Assembly (NCBI GenBank): GCA_963823675.1
Contig: CAWGMT010000011.1
Span: 62,001-126,000 of the forward strand
Source of the DNA: CAWGMT01 sp963823675
Lineage (GTDB): Bacteria > Planctomycetota > Planctomycetia > Isosphaerales > Isosphaeraceae
Direction of reading: 5' to 3'
DNA: 64,000 bases
In this document: piece by piece, positions 16,154-25,248 of the stretch
Position numbering within the stretch: the stretch's first letter is position 1
Layout of the letters: each line of letters opens with the position of its first letter
Translations under genes and position numbers: made by a program
Notes under the pieces: generated by a model
Database searches by the model: none
What the model was told of the DNA's origin: nothing
The model's input: only the letters and a program-made list of their open reading frames with translations

Positions 16154-17927
16154 GCTTTGCAACAAACATGCTGATCTCTAGCAGAATCTTCAGGCTACGG
16201 AAACGGCCGGCGAAGCCGCAAGCTCCCCGGCAACGGCGTGAGGCAAAGAGCCACCAGCGGGCTCGGGCAGGCCCCGGCCGGTGGCGCAGGATCAACCCGA
16301 GGCCGAGGACCAAAAGCAGGGCCGGTACGAAGAGATTGCCGTAAGCCTGGGCAACATGTGGAAAGCGAATCGCGGAAGCAGGGATCAGAAGCACCGCGGC
16401 GATCCAGGCGACCTTGAGCCGGTGCCGCCTGGCGCCGCGACGCTCGCCGAGCACGCGACCGAGAGCCAGCGTCGTCGGGTAGAGCAGCCAGACGTAGGCA
16501 TAGTTGAACGAAAGCGGCGAGAACATCGTCGTCAGCAAGGTAACCAGGGCGAATTCCAGAGCGTCTGTCTCGGCGGTGCGGCGATTCGCCGGAGGGAGCA
16601 CGGCGGCAACAAACAGGCATATCGCCAGGATGGCGAGCGCAGTGATCAGGGTAACGGTCCGGAAGTTCAGATTGACCAGGTTGATTCGCCAGGCCTTGCG
16701 GAGCGCGAATTCGGCGGCCCGAGCCATTTCATCCCAGCGCGGGAGCTGGTCATCGGAACCTGGGCCGGTGACGGCCGCGTCGGATTTTCCCGCCGCGCCG
16801 GCCGCTCCAGGTCGAGCGAGACTCGCACTGGTTTCCAGCGCCGCTCCGGTGGGCGCGGTTTGGCTCTTACGGTGAAGTTTCAGAAAGGCCGGTAAATCGG
16901 TCGAGGGGTCAACCGCCGGTAACCCGTTGGCTGCCAGCGCGCCACCCAGCAGGGCTCGCGACTTCTGGGAGAGAACCAGCTCGCCGTCGGCCGGCACATC
17001 GCGCAGCAGGCGGTGCGCCATCGCCATGATCGACTGGTTCTTGTAGCTGTACGATCGGAACGGCCGCTGCGCAATTCCGTAGCTGTTATAAGTGAAAAGC
17101 ATGCCTCTTGACCAGACGGCCAGGTCGTCAACCACCTGGTCCGGACTGCGGAAAGGAAGCGGTGCAATCAAGAGCCAGGCCGCCAGCACGGCCACCGTGC
17201 TTGCCGAGGCGATCCACAGCCGCCGGTAAAGCAGATAGGCCAGGACCAGGATCGGAAACGCCTTGATCGCCGCCGCGGTCGCCACCAGGGCTCCGGCACC
17301 GACCTGGCTTTTCCGCCGCAGGCAAGCAAAGGCCCCCAGCAAGAGTGCCAGGAGCAGCAGGTTGGGCTGGCCCAGCAAATAAATGTTATAGATCAGCACG
17401 ATGACCGCGAGCGAGGGCACGATGACCAGGAGCGGATGCCGGCGTTTCCCGGGACCGAGCGCCAGCCAGCCCGCCAGCCAGACGCAGGCCAGCCACGATG
17501 CCGAAGTGGCCAGAACCAGCAACAAGAGCGAGCCGAGCGGGCCCAGGAGGCTCACAAATCCGAGCATGGCGGCCGCCGAAGGCGGATACATGAAGGGAAA
17601 CAACCGGCCCGTCTCGGGTCTGGGATAAATGTTCACCCCCTCGCGGACCGCCCGGCCGACCTGATACCACAAGCCGTAATCCTTGGTCGAATAGCCCAGA
17701 AAAAAGTTGGCGATCGGGAACGCCGAGAAGACCAGCATCGTGGCGATCAGAACGGCCCACCAGACGCGTTCGAGTCGAGCCCAACGGAGAAGCCTGCTGG
17801 ATCGAACCGGTTCGGCCCGTGTTTCCGCCGGTCCGGGAGCGGAGACTGCCGCGCGATCGCGGCGCAACTGCGAATGGCTTGAGCCCGGCGTGCGGCCCGC
17901 GGCTTCCTCGGCAGCTCGAGACGTCAT
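16107..17927 (-). CDS. GT87 (DUF2029) membrane glycosyltransferase
   Basis: About 606 residues with some ten hydrophobic helices. YSTKDYGLWYQVGRAVREG, then YPRPETGRLFPFMYPPSAA and LGQPNLLLLALLLGAF are typical of GT87 polyprenyl-phosphate-mannose-dependent mannosyltransferases, acting on extracytoplasmic glycans or lipids. A long non-membrane insertion (residues about 320-400) is Ala/Pro-rich. ATG at 17927 has GGAG 7 nt upstream. The last 40 residues look out of frame: a neighbouring frame ends at 16195 with a Pro-rich tail, so a frame change near 16270 is possible. As given, the 3' end overlaps the DUF5615 gene on the other strand. Confidence 0.78.
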   Translation of the reverse strand: MTSRAAEEAAGRTPGSSHSQLRRDRAAVSAPGPAETRAEPVRSSRLLRWARLERVWWAVLIATMLVFSAFPIANFFLGYSTKDYGLWYQVGRAVREGVNIYPRPETGRLFPFMYPPSAAAMLGFVSLLGPLGSLLLLVLATSASWLACVWLAGWLALGPGKRRHPLLVIVPSLAVIVLIYNIYLLGQPNLLLLALLLGAFACLRRKSQVGAGALVATAAAIKAFPILVLAYLLYRRLWIASASTVAVLAAWLLIAPLPFRSPDQVVDDLAVWSRGMLFTYNSYGIAQRPFRSYSYKNQSIMAMAHRLLRDVPADGELVLSQKSRALLGGALAANGLPAVDPSTDLPAFLKLHRKSQTAPTGAALETSASLARPGAAGAAGKSDAAVTGPGSDDQLPRWDEMARAAEFALRKAWRINLVNLNFRTVTLITALAILAICLFVAAVLPPANRRTAETDALEFALVTLLTTMFSPLSFNYAYVWLLYPTTLALGRVLGERRGARRHRLKVAWIAAVLLIPASAIRFPHVAQAYGNLFVPALLLVLGLGLILRHRPGPARARWWLFASRRCRGACGFAGRFRSLKILLEISMFVAKPKRPVSSARAALANR

Positions 17928-18146
17928 CAATCAACTCCCTGAAGCAACGGCACGCAAGACCGATGCGGACACATCAATTTCGGCGAATCCTAACCAACAT
18001 CGACTTTTTCGAGAACGGCAAAGAACCCCTCCCAGCATAAAACCGCTCTGAAAAAATGAGTAAATCCAACAGATTGGCTTGATCTGGATTTATGCGTGAT
18101 CTGAGGAGGACAGGAAAAGCATCTTTCGCGAGGGGCAGGACCGGTT

Positions 18147-20715
18147 TCAAGTGCGGCGTCTGGGCTTGAACGAGCGGGATAGAGCGTCAGCGAGCTGGTC
18201 AGGGAGCTCCATGCCGAGGCCGTAGAGCTCGTGGTTGAGATCGGCGGGGCCGTCGAAGTTGAGCTGATGGCTTTTGGGGGCGTGCCAGAGGATATAGCGT
18301 GCGATGCTCTTGAAGTCGAGGTGAACGATCACCAGGCTGTTGTCCAGATAGTGCCAGATGGCCAGAAGGGGTTTGCCGGCCGATCCTTTGGTGCGAACCG
18401 TCGGCGTGGTCAACTCGATTTGTTTGTTGGTCATCCCCTGAATGGCGATCTGGCCGGCGGCGCGGCCCCGGATCGAGGGAATCACGGTCAATCGGTAAGG
18501 ACCAACCGGTACGTGGCGGTGAGTGGCCGGCTTGGCGCCAGGGCGGGCTTGCGGCTGGCTCTGGAGGGCCTGGAGCGCCTCTTTCCAGAGTTCGTGGAGC
18601 TCTCCCTGGAGGAAGCGAAGGGGGTTGGGATCAGTCAGCCGGATCAGGCCTTTGTTCCTGTCGGCGGCGACCTGCTCGGCCTCGAGCTCGGCCAGGCTGA
18701 GCTGGCTGCCGGTCACGGCGACGCTCAGGCGATCCATTTCGTCGGGAGGTGGAGCGAACGGGTCGCCGTCCTCGAGATCGAGCTTGGCGTTGTCGAACAT
18801 CTCGTTGAGCGGATCGTCAAGCTCCGCTGCCAGGGCAGCGGGCACGGCGCGATTGAGTGCCCGGTCGAGCACGACACCCGCGTCGGGAAGGTGGAGCAGC
18901 CCACCCCAGATGTAATCCCAGATCGATTCGGTGCGGCTGCGGATTCGCCGGTGCCAGCGGGCGCGCTCGATCAAGGGGTAAACGACCTCGGGCCAGAGAT
19001 ACGCACTGGTGGGGTCGCGGTGCGCATTGACCGTGGCGTACCGCAAAACGGCGGTGCGGAATGCGGGCTGTTCGCGCCAGACTTCGGCCACGCGGTTCCA
19101 CCGCTCGACCAGCACGTCATCGACCTCGTTGCGGGCCGGTGCGATCAGGCGGAGATCGTCGAGCCGCTGCGGGATCAAGCCCGGGTTCAGCACGCCTTTC
19201 TCATTGATCAGCCTCTTCTGGGCGTAGACGCTGGCATCACCGATGGCCTTGCGGGCTTGGCGCAGCAATTTGCGCTTGGCCACGGTGTCACGACATGCCA
19301 GATACCTGGCCACCACGGCCGGAGACAGGGCAGGGCGAATCTCGATCTTCTGGTCGAGCAGGGTGGCGGCATCCCGGATTGCATCCTCCCCGGGGCTGGC
19401 AAGAAGGGCATAGGTCAATGCCAGGAGCACTCGGCCCCGGTCGGCGTTGCGCGGCTCCATGGGCCGGCGCAAGAGCACGCCGCGGCGGCGCGAGCCGCTC
19501 AGGAGGTAGGCCAGGTAGTGGCCGTGAAGGTAACGTTCGTCGGGGGTGATCAAGATCGGCTCGGCCAGGACGACCTCGAGCATCTTGCGAGCCAGGGGCG
19601 CGCTGACCAGCGCAGTCACTCCTCCGGTGGAATCGACCGTGGCGCGCGGCGGCCACGCGCGGTGCGGCCGGCGCCGCCGGCTGGGCTCGCCCGGCCGTCG
19701 CCGCACTCGAGGGAACCGATTCGGCCGCCTGGCCGATGGGCATCTGCGGAACGGTCGTCAACGTCAAGGGCGCTGCTGCGCCCGGCCCGTTGGCGCTCGT
19801 CGCGGCCGGAGTGCGCAGCGCCTCGGTGCTAGGCGCCGCTTTCGAGGCGGCCGTGACCGTCGGGCTGAGTGCTTCCGTCAAGCCGGCCGCCGCATCCTGG
19901 CGAGCCGGCCCACGAAGCCGCTCGATCTCCTCGCGCAGAGCCAGAGCAACGACCGCGCCCGGGCTGGGCCGGTCCTCAGGCCGCTTGGCGAGTAACGCCA
20001 GGATCAGCGATTCGAGCTCGGGCGAGATACGCTTGTCCCGGGCTCGAGGACGCTCGGGCTCCGCACCGACGTGCTGGGACATGATCGACAGCGACGTCCC
20101 CGTGAACGGCACGCTTCCGGTCGCCGACTCGTAGACCATGACACCCAGTGAATACAGGTCGGTCCGGAAGTCGAGCCGGCCCGCCCGGGTCTGTTCCGGG
20201 CTCATGTAATGAGGCGTGCCTCGCACGAGACTCGAGCTGTCGCCTCGCTCGACCAGCATCGACAACCCGAAGTCGGAAAGCTTGGGAACGTCGGCGGCGT
20301 TCAAGAGCACGTTGCCCGGCTTGATGTCGCGGTGGATGACCCCCTGGTGATGCGCATAGTCGAGGGCATCGGCCACCTGGGCTAGCATCCGGAGCCGCTC
20401 GGCCAGTTCCACGTGCCGCCACCGTTTGGAGAAGCTGGTGCCATTCACCTCCTCCATCACCAGGTAATACGTGCCGTCGGCCTGACCAAAGTCATAGATG
20501 CGTACCACGTTCTCATGGAGCAGCCGGGCGGCGATCTGTGCCTCCAGCCGCAATTTCTTGCCGACTTCCTCACCGCTGTGCTCCTTGAGGACCTTGATCG
20601 CGACCTTGCGGTCCAGCACATCGTCCTGCGCCGAATAGACCGCCCCCATGCCGCCGCGGCCCAGCTCTTTCTCCAGGACAAACCTCTGGTTGAGCTTTGT
20701 GCCGATCTCGATCAC
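18147..20715 (-). CDS. Ser/Thr protein kinase with large C-terminal domain, frame break near 19650
   Basis: The kinase domain comes first: GRGGMGAVYSAQD (ATP loop), VAIKVLK (lysine), VIHRDIKPGNVLL, LSDFGLSM and GTPHYMSPEQ, all intact and close to the N-terminus. A Pro/Ala-rich linker follows. The open frame from the GTG at 20715 then degenerates, while a second frame, open to 18147, continues with ATVDSTGGVTALVSAPLARKM and about 480 residues of a soluble helical domain I do not recognise. A one-base change around 19640-19660 in a GC-rich run joins them. AGGAG 7 nt upstream supports the GTG start. The C-terminal domain contains no obvious membrane helix. Confidence 0.8.
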
Positions 20716-21017
20716 GGGAGAGCTCCTGCCACGATCAGCTCGTCTTCAGCCGAAAGCACGCCACGCCAGTTGGACGACGCTATAGTATCAATCACCCCAG
20801 CACGTCTTCGCACTTGCGCCGTCGACTATTCTAATCTGAACGGGACTGGATTATCTTGGTGCCATGGTAAGATCCAGTCGCAATTCACACAATTACGATT
20901 TGGGGGAGTCGTCTCCGGATCTGCCTGACCGGCGTGATTTGATCCGAGAAACTTGGATCGGCCCCGAACTGATTTCCGCCTGGTCCGGACTGGGCAGCCG
21001 ATGAGGAGGGTTGAGAA
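20716..21017. other. Intergenic region between divergent genes
   Basis: 302 bp between the divergently read kinase and the small secreted protein. It should hold both promoters. I see no convincing sigma-70 boxes, repeat or RNA gene. AGGAGG at 21003-21010 serves the downstream gene. Confidence 0.4.
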
Positions 21018-21465
21018 ATGGATCGCGGAGTCCTGGCACGGCGGTCGGCGGCGTGGTTTCTTGGGAGTCTCCTCCTCGGGACAGTGGATGCGGCCCGGGC
21101 GCAATCGCCGCCATCCGGCCGGGATCAGAAGGCCGGCCGAACCGCAGGTAAAGAGGCCCAGACTCAAACCAAACGCTGGGACACGCCACCTGCTGGTGGG
21201 CAAGCCGCGGGAGCGGCGCCAGCACGAAGCCGGGGATAAAGCACGAATGCCGGCGCGGCGAGAGTACAGTGAAGCCTACCGCGAATCGCTGCGCCGGACC
21301 GTCGAGAAACGCCGCGAGCTCCGTGCCCGTCGCCGGCAGGGAGCGGAAGCGTCCCAGCCCCCCGGCGCGATCGTACCCTGGCCGATGCCTCCAGCCTTGA
21401 TCATTCGCCAGACGCGCGACGTCCACGGTGAAATCGGCAGCTTCCTCGACGTGCTCAGGCGGTGA
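21018..21465 (+). CDS. Small secreted protein, probable frame break
   Basis: An AGGAGG 8 nt before the ATG and a signal peptide (RRSAAWFLGSLLLGTVDAARA) support a real gene start at 21018. That frame stops at 21239 after a Lys/Gln/Pro-rich segment. The neighbouring frame continues with YSEAYRESLRRTVEKRRELR and ends at 21465 with GAIVPWPMPPALIIRQTRD followed by a short helix. I think this is one protein of about 149 residues broken by a single-base change between 21180 and 21235. Family not recognised; probably exported. Confidence 0.45.
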
Positions 21466-22238
21466 CTAGCCGTAAAGCTGATTCACCTTGCCGTAAGTAA
21501 TCTTCGGCGCCTTGATCAGGCCGCCGGGCAGTTTCTCGCCCATGGGATCGACGTAGATGCGCCCGGCCGGTGGGCATTCGTGGGGTCGGTCTCCAGCACG
21601 TGGACGTTGAAGATAAACCCCGTTTCGCTCTCGGCCGTGAACCAGTGAACGTTGTCCTTGTGGTCGGAGACGGTCGAGAATTCGCCGGGCTGGAACGCAC
21701 GGTCGATCGTGGGCCGGATGATGTAACAGTCGGTGCGGTCCTCAACGCGGTCATAATGCCGGCCGCGGAACCGTCCCTTCAATACCAGGAAGCCGGTCGC
21801 CATGTTATCGTGCCCATGCGGAACGACCGATCGCCCCTGCCTCATCGCAAAGATTTGCCGGCCGAACGCCAACTGAACCGGAAGCCCGTGCACATGGGAG
21901 AAATCGACGGGCAGGCTCTTGGCGCCCTTGGCGGGAAAGCTCGCCCCGGCCGCCAGCCGCTCGAAATCGAGCGTCTTGAGCAAGCCAGCCAGATCCACCC
22001 GCTCCAGTAACCGCTCGAGCGAGTGCTGAAATTCGACGTCCTTCTGCCGATGCTCGTGCACGTCCCGGCTGATTGTGTTGAGTTTCTTGAACCAATCATC
22101 CACGATAGGACCGACATCGGACCCCAGAAGGCGTCGCGACCAGAGCCCCTCGATCAAGACCAGGGTCGTCAGCGATTGGAGAGCCGTTCTTGTAAAATCG
22201 CGGCGCGTGGATGGGGACGATTCGGTTTCTATCGGCAT
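21466..22238 (-). CDS. Tat-exported cupin-like protein, frame break near 21565
   Basis: A twin-arginine start (STRRDFTRTALQSLTTLVLI) suggests Tat export. The core has PHGHDNMATGFLVLKGRFRG and later DHKDNVHWFTAES, giving the His residues expected for the two cupin motifs; metal binding is likely, reaction unknown. The frame open to 21516 ends with residues unlike the fold, but a one-base change near 21565 restores RIYVDPMGEKLPGG and a natural stop at 21466. GGAG 7 nt upstream of the ATG at 22238 fixes the start; the frame stays open to 22433. Convergent with the small secreted gene, stops 1 bp apart. Confidence 0.65.
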
Positions 22239-22441
22239 GTCAAAACTCCGGGAGCCAGGGTACAGTCTACCAATACCCGATCGGATAAAGCGGGCGGTCA
22301 AGGCGTGGAGAAGCCCTCGCGAACATTCCACTGGCAGTTTAACATGGGCAATCCTGGAACGCAGCCTGATCGTGAGCCGATTACAATGGTTCTGCGGAAG
22401 CCGGGGCAAATTGGTAGTGAAAAACCAGCCCATTTTGGCTT

Positions 22442-22458
22442 AACTAGCGACTAGTTTT
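22442..22458. promoter_or_regulatory. AT-rich palindrome upstream of the small basic gene
   Basis: AACTAG-CGA-CTAGTT followed by TT, 33 bp before the ATG at 22491. It could be a small operator or a weak terminator of leftward-incoming transcription; too short to decide. Confidence 0.25.
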
Positions 22459-22490
22459 CATCCATGACGAGCCCGAGGGAGGCCATCACG

Positions 22491-22793
22491 ATGGCGGGAG
22501 TTGGACGTTTCAAGTTGACCGATGCCCTGCCGGAGCAGGCCGAGCCGTCGCCGTTAGCGGACAGCGGCACGAGTGCGACGCCCGCCAGGCGAGGCAAGGG
22601 AAAGTCCAAAGGCAAGTCGAGGTCGAAAGGCAAGGGGGTGCAGGCATCGACGAGCCATCTGGGGGCCGAGCAGCTTCGCGAGGCGCGAGAAAGCACCCAG
22701 GCGAAAAATGCCGAGGCGGGAATTCGCGACCGGATGGTTGACATCGGCCGGGGCAATCAGCAAGCGGGCCGGCAGCGCACCACCGGCAAATAG
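22491..22793 (+). CDS. Small basic Lys/Ser/Gly-rich protein
   Basis: 100 residues, not recognised. A low-complexity stretch ARRGKGKSKGKSRSKGKG in the middle gives a strongly positive charge, and a helical C-terminus follows (LGAEQLREARESTQAKN). GGGAGG 8 nt before the ATG at 22491 favours it over the upstream ATG at 22464. Such proteins may bind nucleic acid or be nucleoid-associated, but nothing here proves it. Confidence 0.55.
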   Translation: MAGVGRFKLTDALPEQAEPSPLADSGTSATPARRGKGKSKGKSRSKGKGVQASTSHLGAEQLREARESTQAKNAEAGIRDRMVDIGRGNQQAGRQRTTGK

Positions 22794-22953
22794 ATAAGGG
22801 TTTTCTCAGCGCGAAGCCGATGGGAAAACCCGTTTGGACGAAGCCGCGCGATCTACCCACAGCGCCTCCCTCCCTCCCGCGGCGAAGCCGCTTCGTCCAA
22901 TGAAATGAATGGCGAGCGCCCATGGGCCGAGCTTGAGTCGAAAATCCGTGGAT

Positions 22954-23784
22954 ATGGGTCTGGCACAAAGCGTCGTCGTTGTGTTCGGGGCGGCACGAGG
23001 CATCGGCGCGGCGATCGCACGAGCGTTCGCGGCCGAGGCCGCCCGGGTCGTGGTAGTCGATCGTGATTCGACCGTCCTCGATCTGGCCGGTCAATTGCCA
23101 GAGTCGCTGGGGCTGGTGGCGGACGTGACCGACTGCGAGGCCGTTCACCGTGTCGCTTTTGAGTCCACCCGCCGCTGCGGGCGCTGCGATCACGTCGTTT
23201 TTGCCGTCGGGGCCGGCTCGGGCAAGTTCGGCTTCCCGTTCTGGAAGCTCGATCCCGCCGACTGGGAGCCGGTACTGCGGGTCAACCTCATCGGTGCGGT
23301 CAATGTGGCCCACGCGTTTGCCCCTGTGCTGGCCGAGGCCGCCCAGGCCGAAAGGGCGGCGCTAAGCGGCTCGGAAGCCGGCAGTTCGCGCTCGCTGTTA
23401 TTCCTGTCTTCGGTGGCCGGCCAGATCGGTTCGCAGACCGACCCTCCGTACAGTGCCGCGAAGGCGGCGATCATCAATTTCGCCCAGTGCGCAGCCAAGG
23501 ATCTGGCACCTCTGGGCGTGCGGGTCAACACCATCTGTCCGGGCATGGTTCAAACGCCGCTGAACCGCTCGGTCTACGAAGCCTGGGCGAGCGAGCAACC
23601 GCCGGGAGCGCGGCGCACCTACGACGATTGGACCGCCGAGAAGATCCAGAAACTCGTCCCGCTCAACCGCTGGCAGCAGCCGGAGGACATCGCCGCCGTG
23701 GCCGTCTTTCTCGCCTCGCAGCGCGGGCGAAACATCACCGGCCAGACGATCAACGTCAACGGGGGCTACGTGATGCATTGGTAG
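22954..23784 (+). CDS. Short-chain dehydrogenase/reductase (SDR)
   Basis: 277 residues of a classical SDR. The cofactor loop is GAARGIG, followed by VVVVDRD with an acidic residue at the end of strand 2 that favours NAD over NADP. The catalytic residues are LSSVAG (Ser) and YSAAK (Tyr, Lys). The C-terminus ends in TGQTINVNGGYVMHW, typical of the family. Substrate cannot be deduced. The frame is open to an ATG at 22909, but the Rossmann fold normally starts a few residues after Met as at 22954. A monocistronic gene, followed by the MITE-like repeat. Confidence 0.9.
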   Translation: MGLAQSVVVVFGAARGIGAAIARAFAAEAARVVVVDRDSTVLDLAGQLPESLGLVADVTDCEAVHRVAFESTRRCGRCDHVVFAVGAGSGKFGFPFWKLDPADWEPVLRVNLIGAVNVAHAFAPVLAEAAQAERAALSGSEAGSSRSLLFLSSVAGQIGSQTDPPYSAAKAAIINFAQCAAKDLAPLGVRVNTICPGMVQTPLNRSVYEAWASEQPPGARRTYDDWTAEKIQKLVPLNRWQQPEDIAAVAVFLASQRGRNITGQTINVNGGYVMHW

Positions 23785-23824
23785 GCCGAAGCGGACACCA
23801 CAAGGTTAAGGCTGCTCAAAATAC

Positions 23825-24091
23825 AAAATAAACCAGTATCAGAACATATTATTTTGCCTCCTATATCCTGCTAGTTCTCTAAATCCCCGTGTTCGCTGCC
23901 CACCTCGACACTTCAGACCTATAGAGCTGTGCACAAGAGGCTGGGAAGTCTTGCTGGACTTGATAAAGAAAAAAATGTTCTGATACCGATTTTCGTCAAG
24001 CGGCGCGTGTGGAGCGGTGCACAAGTGGTTGGGATGTCTAGCTAGACTAGGTAGAGAAATAAGATGTTCTGATACCGATTTTTGTCTGGAT
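23825..24091. repeat. MITE-like repeat element, copy 2
   Basis: About 267 bp of AT-rich DNA. Left end 23825-23846 is inverted relative to the right-end units at 23976-23997 and 24065-24091. The right half is a tandem duplication: GTGCACAAG and a GGGAAGTCTTGCTGGACT-like segment precede each right-end unit. It shares interior and ends with copy 1 at 4638-4846, and like copy 1 it finishes at GTCTGGAT just before a coding region. Confidence 0.75.
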
Positions 24092-24182
24092 GGCATGGAT
24101 CGCATTCCCGACTCTTCAATTCGAGGTCGATGTCTGCTACGCTGGCCAGAGCGGATCAGAGGAGTCGAGCGAGGGCCGACTG

Positions 24183-24635
24183 ATGACCACGGCGCAGGCA
24201 GTGTCCCCGAACGTATTGTACGAGCAAGACGAGACGGCTTGGCTGGAGGCCATGGCCGAACTGATCCGGCTGGGCCGGCTGGATGAGGTCGATTACGCCA
24301 ACCTAGCGGAGTATCTAGAGGACATGGCGCGGCGCGATCGGCGAGAGGTGGAGAGCCGGCTCACTGTCCTGATCACTCACGCGCTTAAGTGGGCCGGTCA
24401 ACCCGACCGCCGGTCGGGGAGCTGGAGGGGTACGATCATCGAGCAGCGGCAGGAGTTGGAGGGGTTGTTGGGCCGGGGTGTGCTTCGGAACCACGGCGAG
24501 GCGGTGCTCGCGGACATATACCGCAAGGCGGTTGAGCGAGCCGCGGCGGAGACAGGGTTGGCGGCCGAGACGTTTCCGATGGAGTGCCGGTATACCCTCG
24601 ACCAATTGCTGTCTGCCGACTTGCTCGCCGAGTGA
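24183..24635 (+). CDS. DUF29 family protein
   Basis: 150 residues. YEQDETAWLEAMAELIRLGR, YANLAEYLEDMARRDRREV and LITHALKWAGQPDRRS with the following SWRGTI are hallmarks of DUF29, a helical family abundant in cyanobacteria and planctomycetes with no known function. The ATG at 24183 starts the conserved part; the open frame upstream comes from the repeat. It is followed directly, in the same frame, by the tail of a RelE-type toxin, and then by a Phd antitoxin. Confidence 0.85.
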   Translation: MTTAQAVSPNVLYEQDETAWLEAMAELIRLGRLDEVDYANLAEYLEDMARRDRREVESRLTVLITHALKWAGQPDRRSGSWRGTIIEQRQELEGLLGRGVLRNHGEAVLADIYRKAVERAAAETGLAAETFPMECRYTLDQLLSADLLAE

Positions 24636-24758
24636 CTGGATAACCGTTTCCGCGTGTTCTACCAGCTCGACACAGAGAGCCGTGAGGTCCGTGTCCTGGC
24701 GGTCGGTGTCAAAGAACGCAACCAGCTCGTCATCGGCGGGGAGGAGTTTACGGGATGA
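24636..24758 (+). pseudogene. C-terminal fragment of a RelE/ParE-type toxin
   Basis: Read in the same frame just after the DUF29 stop: FRVFYQLDTESREVRVLAVG then VKERNQLVIGGEEF and a stop at 24758. This is the last two strands and helix of a RelE/ParE-fold toxin; the first half and any start codon are absent. The stop overlaps the ATG of the antitoxin by 4 bp (ATGA), the arrangement expected for a toxin-first pair. Confidence 0.6.
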
Positions 24759-25078
24759 GAATTGCATCGGTGGCCGATGTGAAGGCACGATTGAGCGCCT
24801 ACCTGAAAGCGAGCGAGTTGGGGCCAGTGATTGTTACGCGCAACGGCAAGGCGGCCGCTGTGTTGCTCGCGGTCACCGACGACGAAGAACTGGAACGCCT
24901 GATCCTGGCCCATTCACCCAGGTTCCAGGCAATGCTCGATAAGTCGCGGCGCCAGATCGAGGAGACGGGAGGTATTCCCCACGAGCAGTTCTGGCGTGAG
25001 GTAAAATCGGCAATCAAAACCAGCGGGCATTCGGCCAAGGGCAAGCAACGACAGCGCCCTACCAAACCCCGCATCTGA
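24755..25078 (+). CDS. Phd/YefM-type antitoxin
   Basis: 107 residues. ASVADVKARLSAYLKAS, then GPVIVTRNGKAAAVLLAV match the DNA-binding N-terminal domain of Phd/YefM antitoxins, including the TRNGKxxAVL strand. The disordered C-terminus (EETGGIPHEQFWREVK and a Lys/Arg-rich tail) would bind a toxin. The only toxin nearby is the fragment immediately upstream, so it is an orphan antitoxin here. It may still act as a repressor. Confidence 0.75.
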   Translation: MRIASVADVKARLSAYLKASELGPVIVTRNGKAAAVLLAVTDDEELERLILAHSPRFQAMLDKSRRQIEETGGIPHEQFWREVKSAIKTSGHSAKGKQRQRPTKPRI

Positions 25079-25248
25079 CCGTGCCGGCGTTACGGCTCGC
25101 TGGCCGGCCCGGCAGTCGAGTCGAGCGGCGGCCCGGAAGATCGACGACGCGACGAGGTTGAATCGCGGCACAGAAACGACAGGCATCGCAGTCCCGGCTC
25201 GTACCCGTCGCTAGAAATTGATTTATCTTTCCGGGAGACAACCGCACG

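Noticed and set aside
18231..19832. Plus-strand open frame of 533 codons opposite the second kinase gene
   Set aside because: Shadow of the kinase C-terminal domain; no start signal and no recognisable motif.
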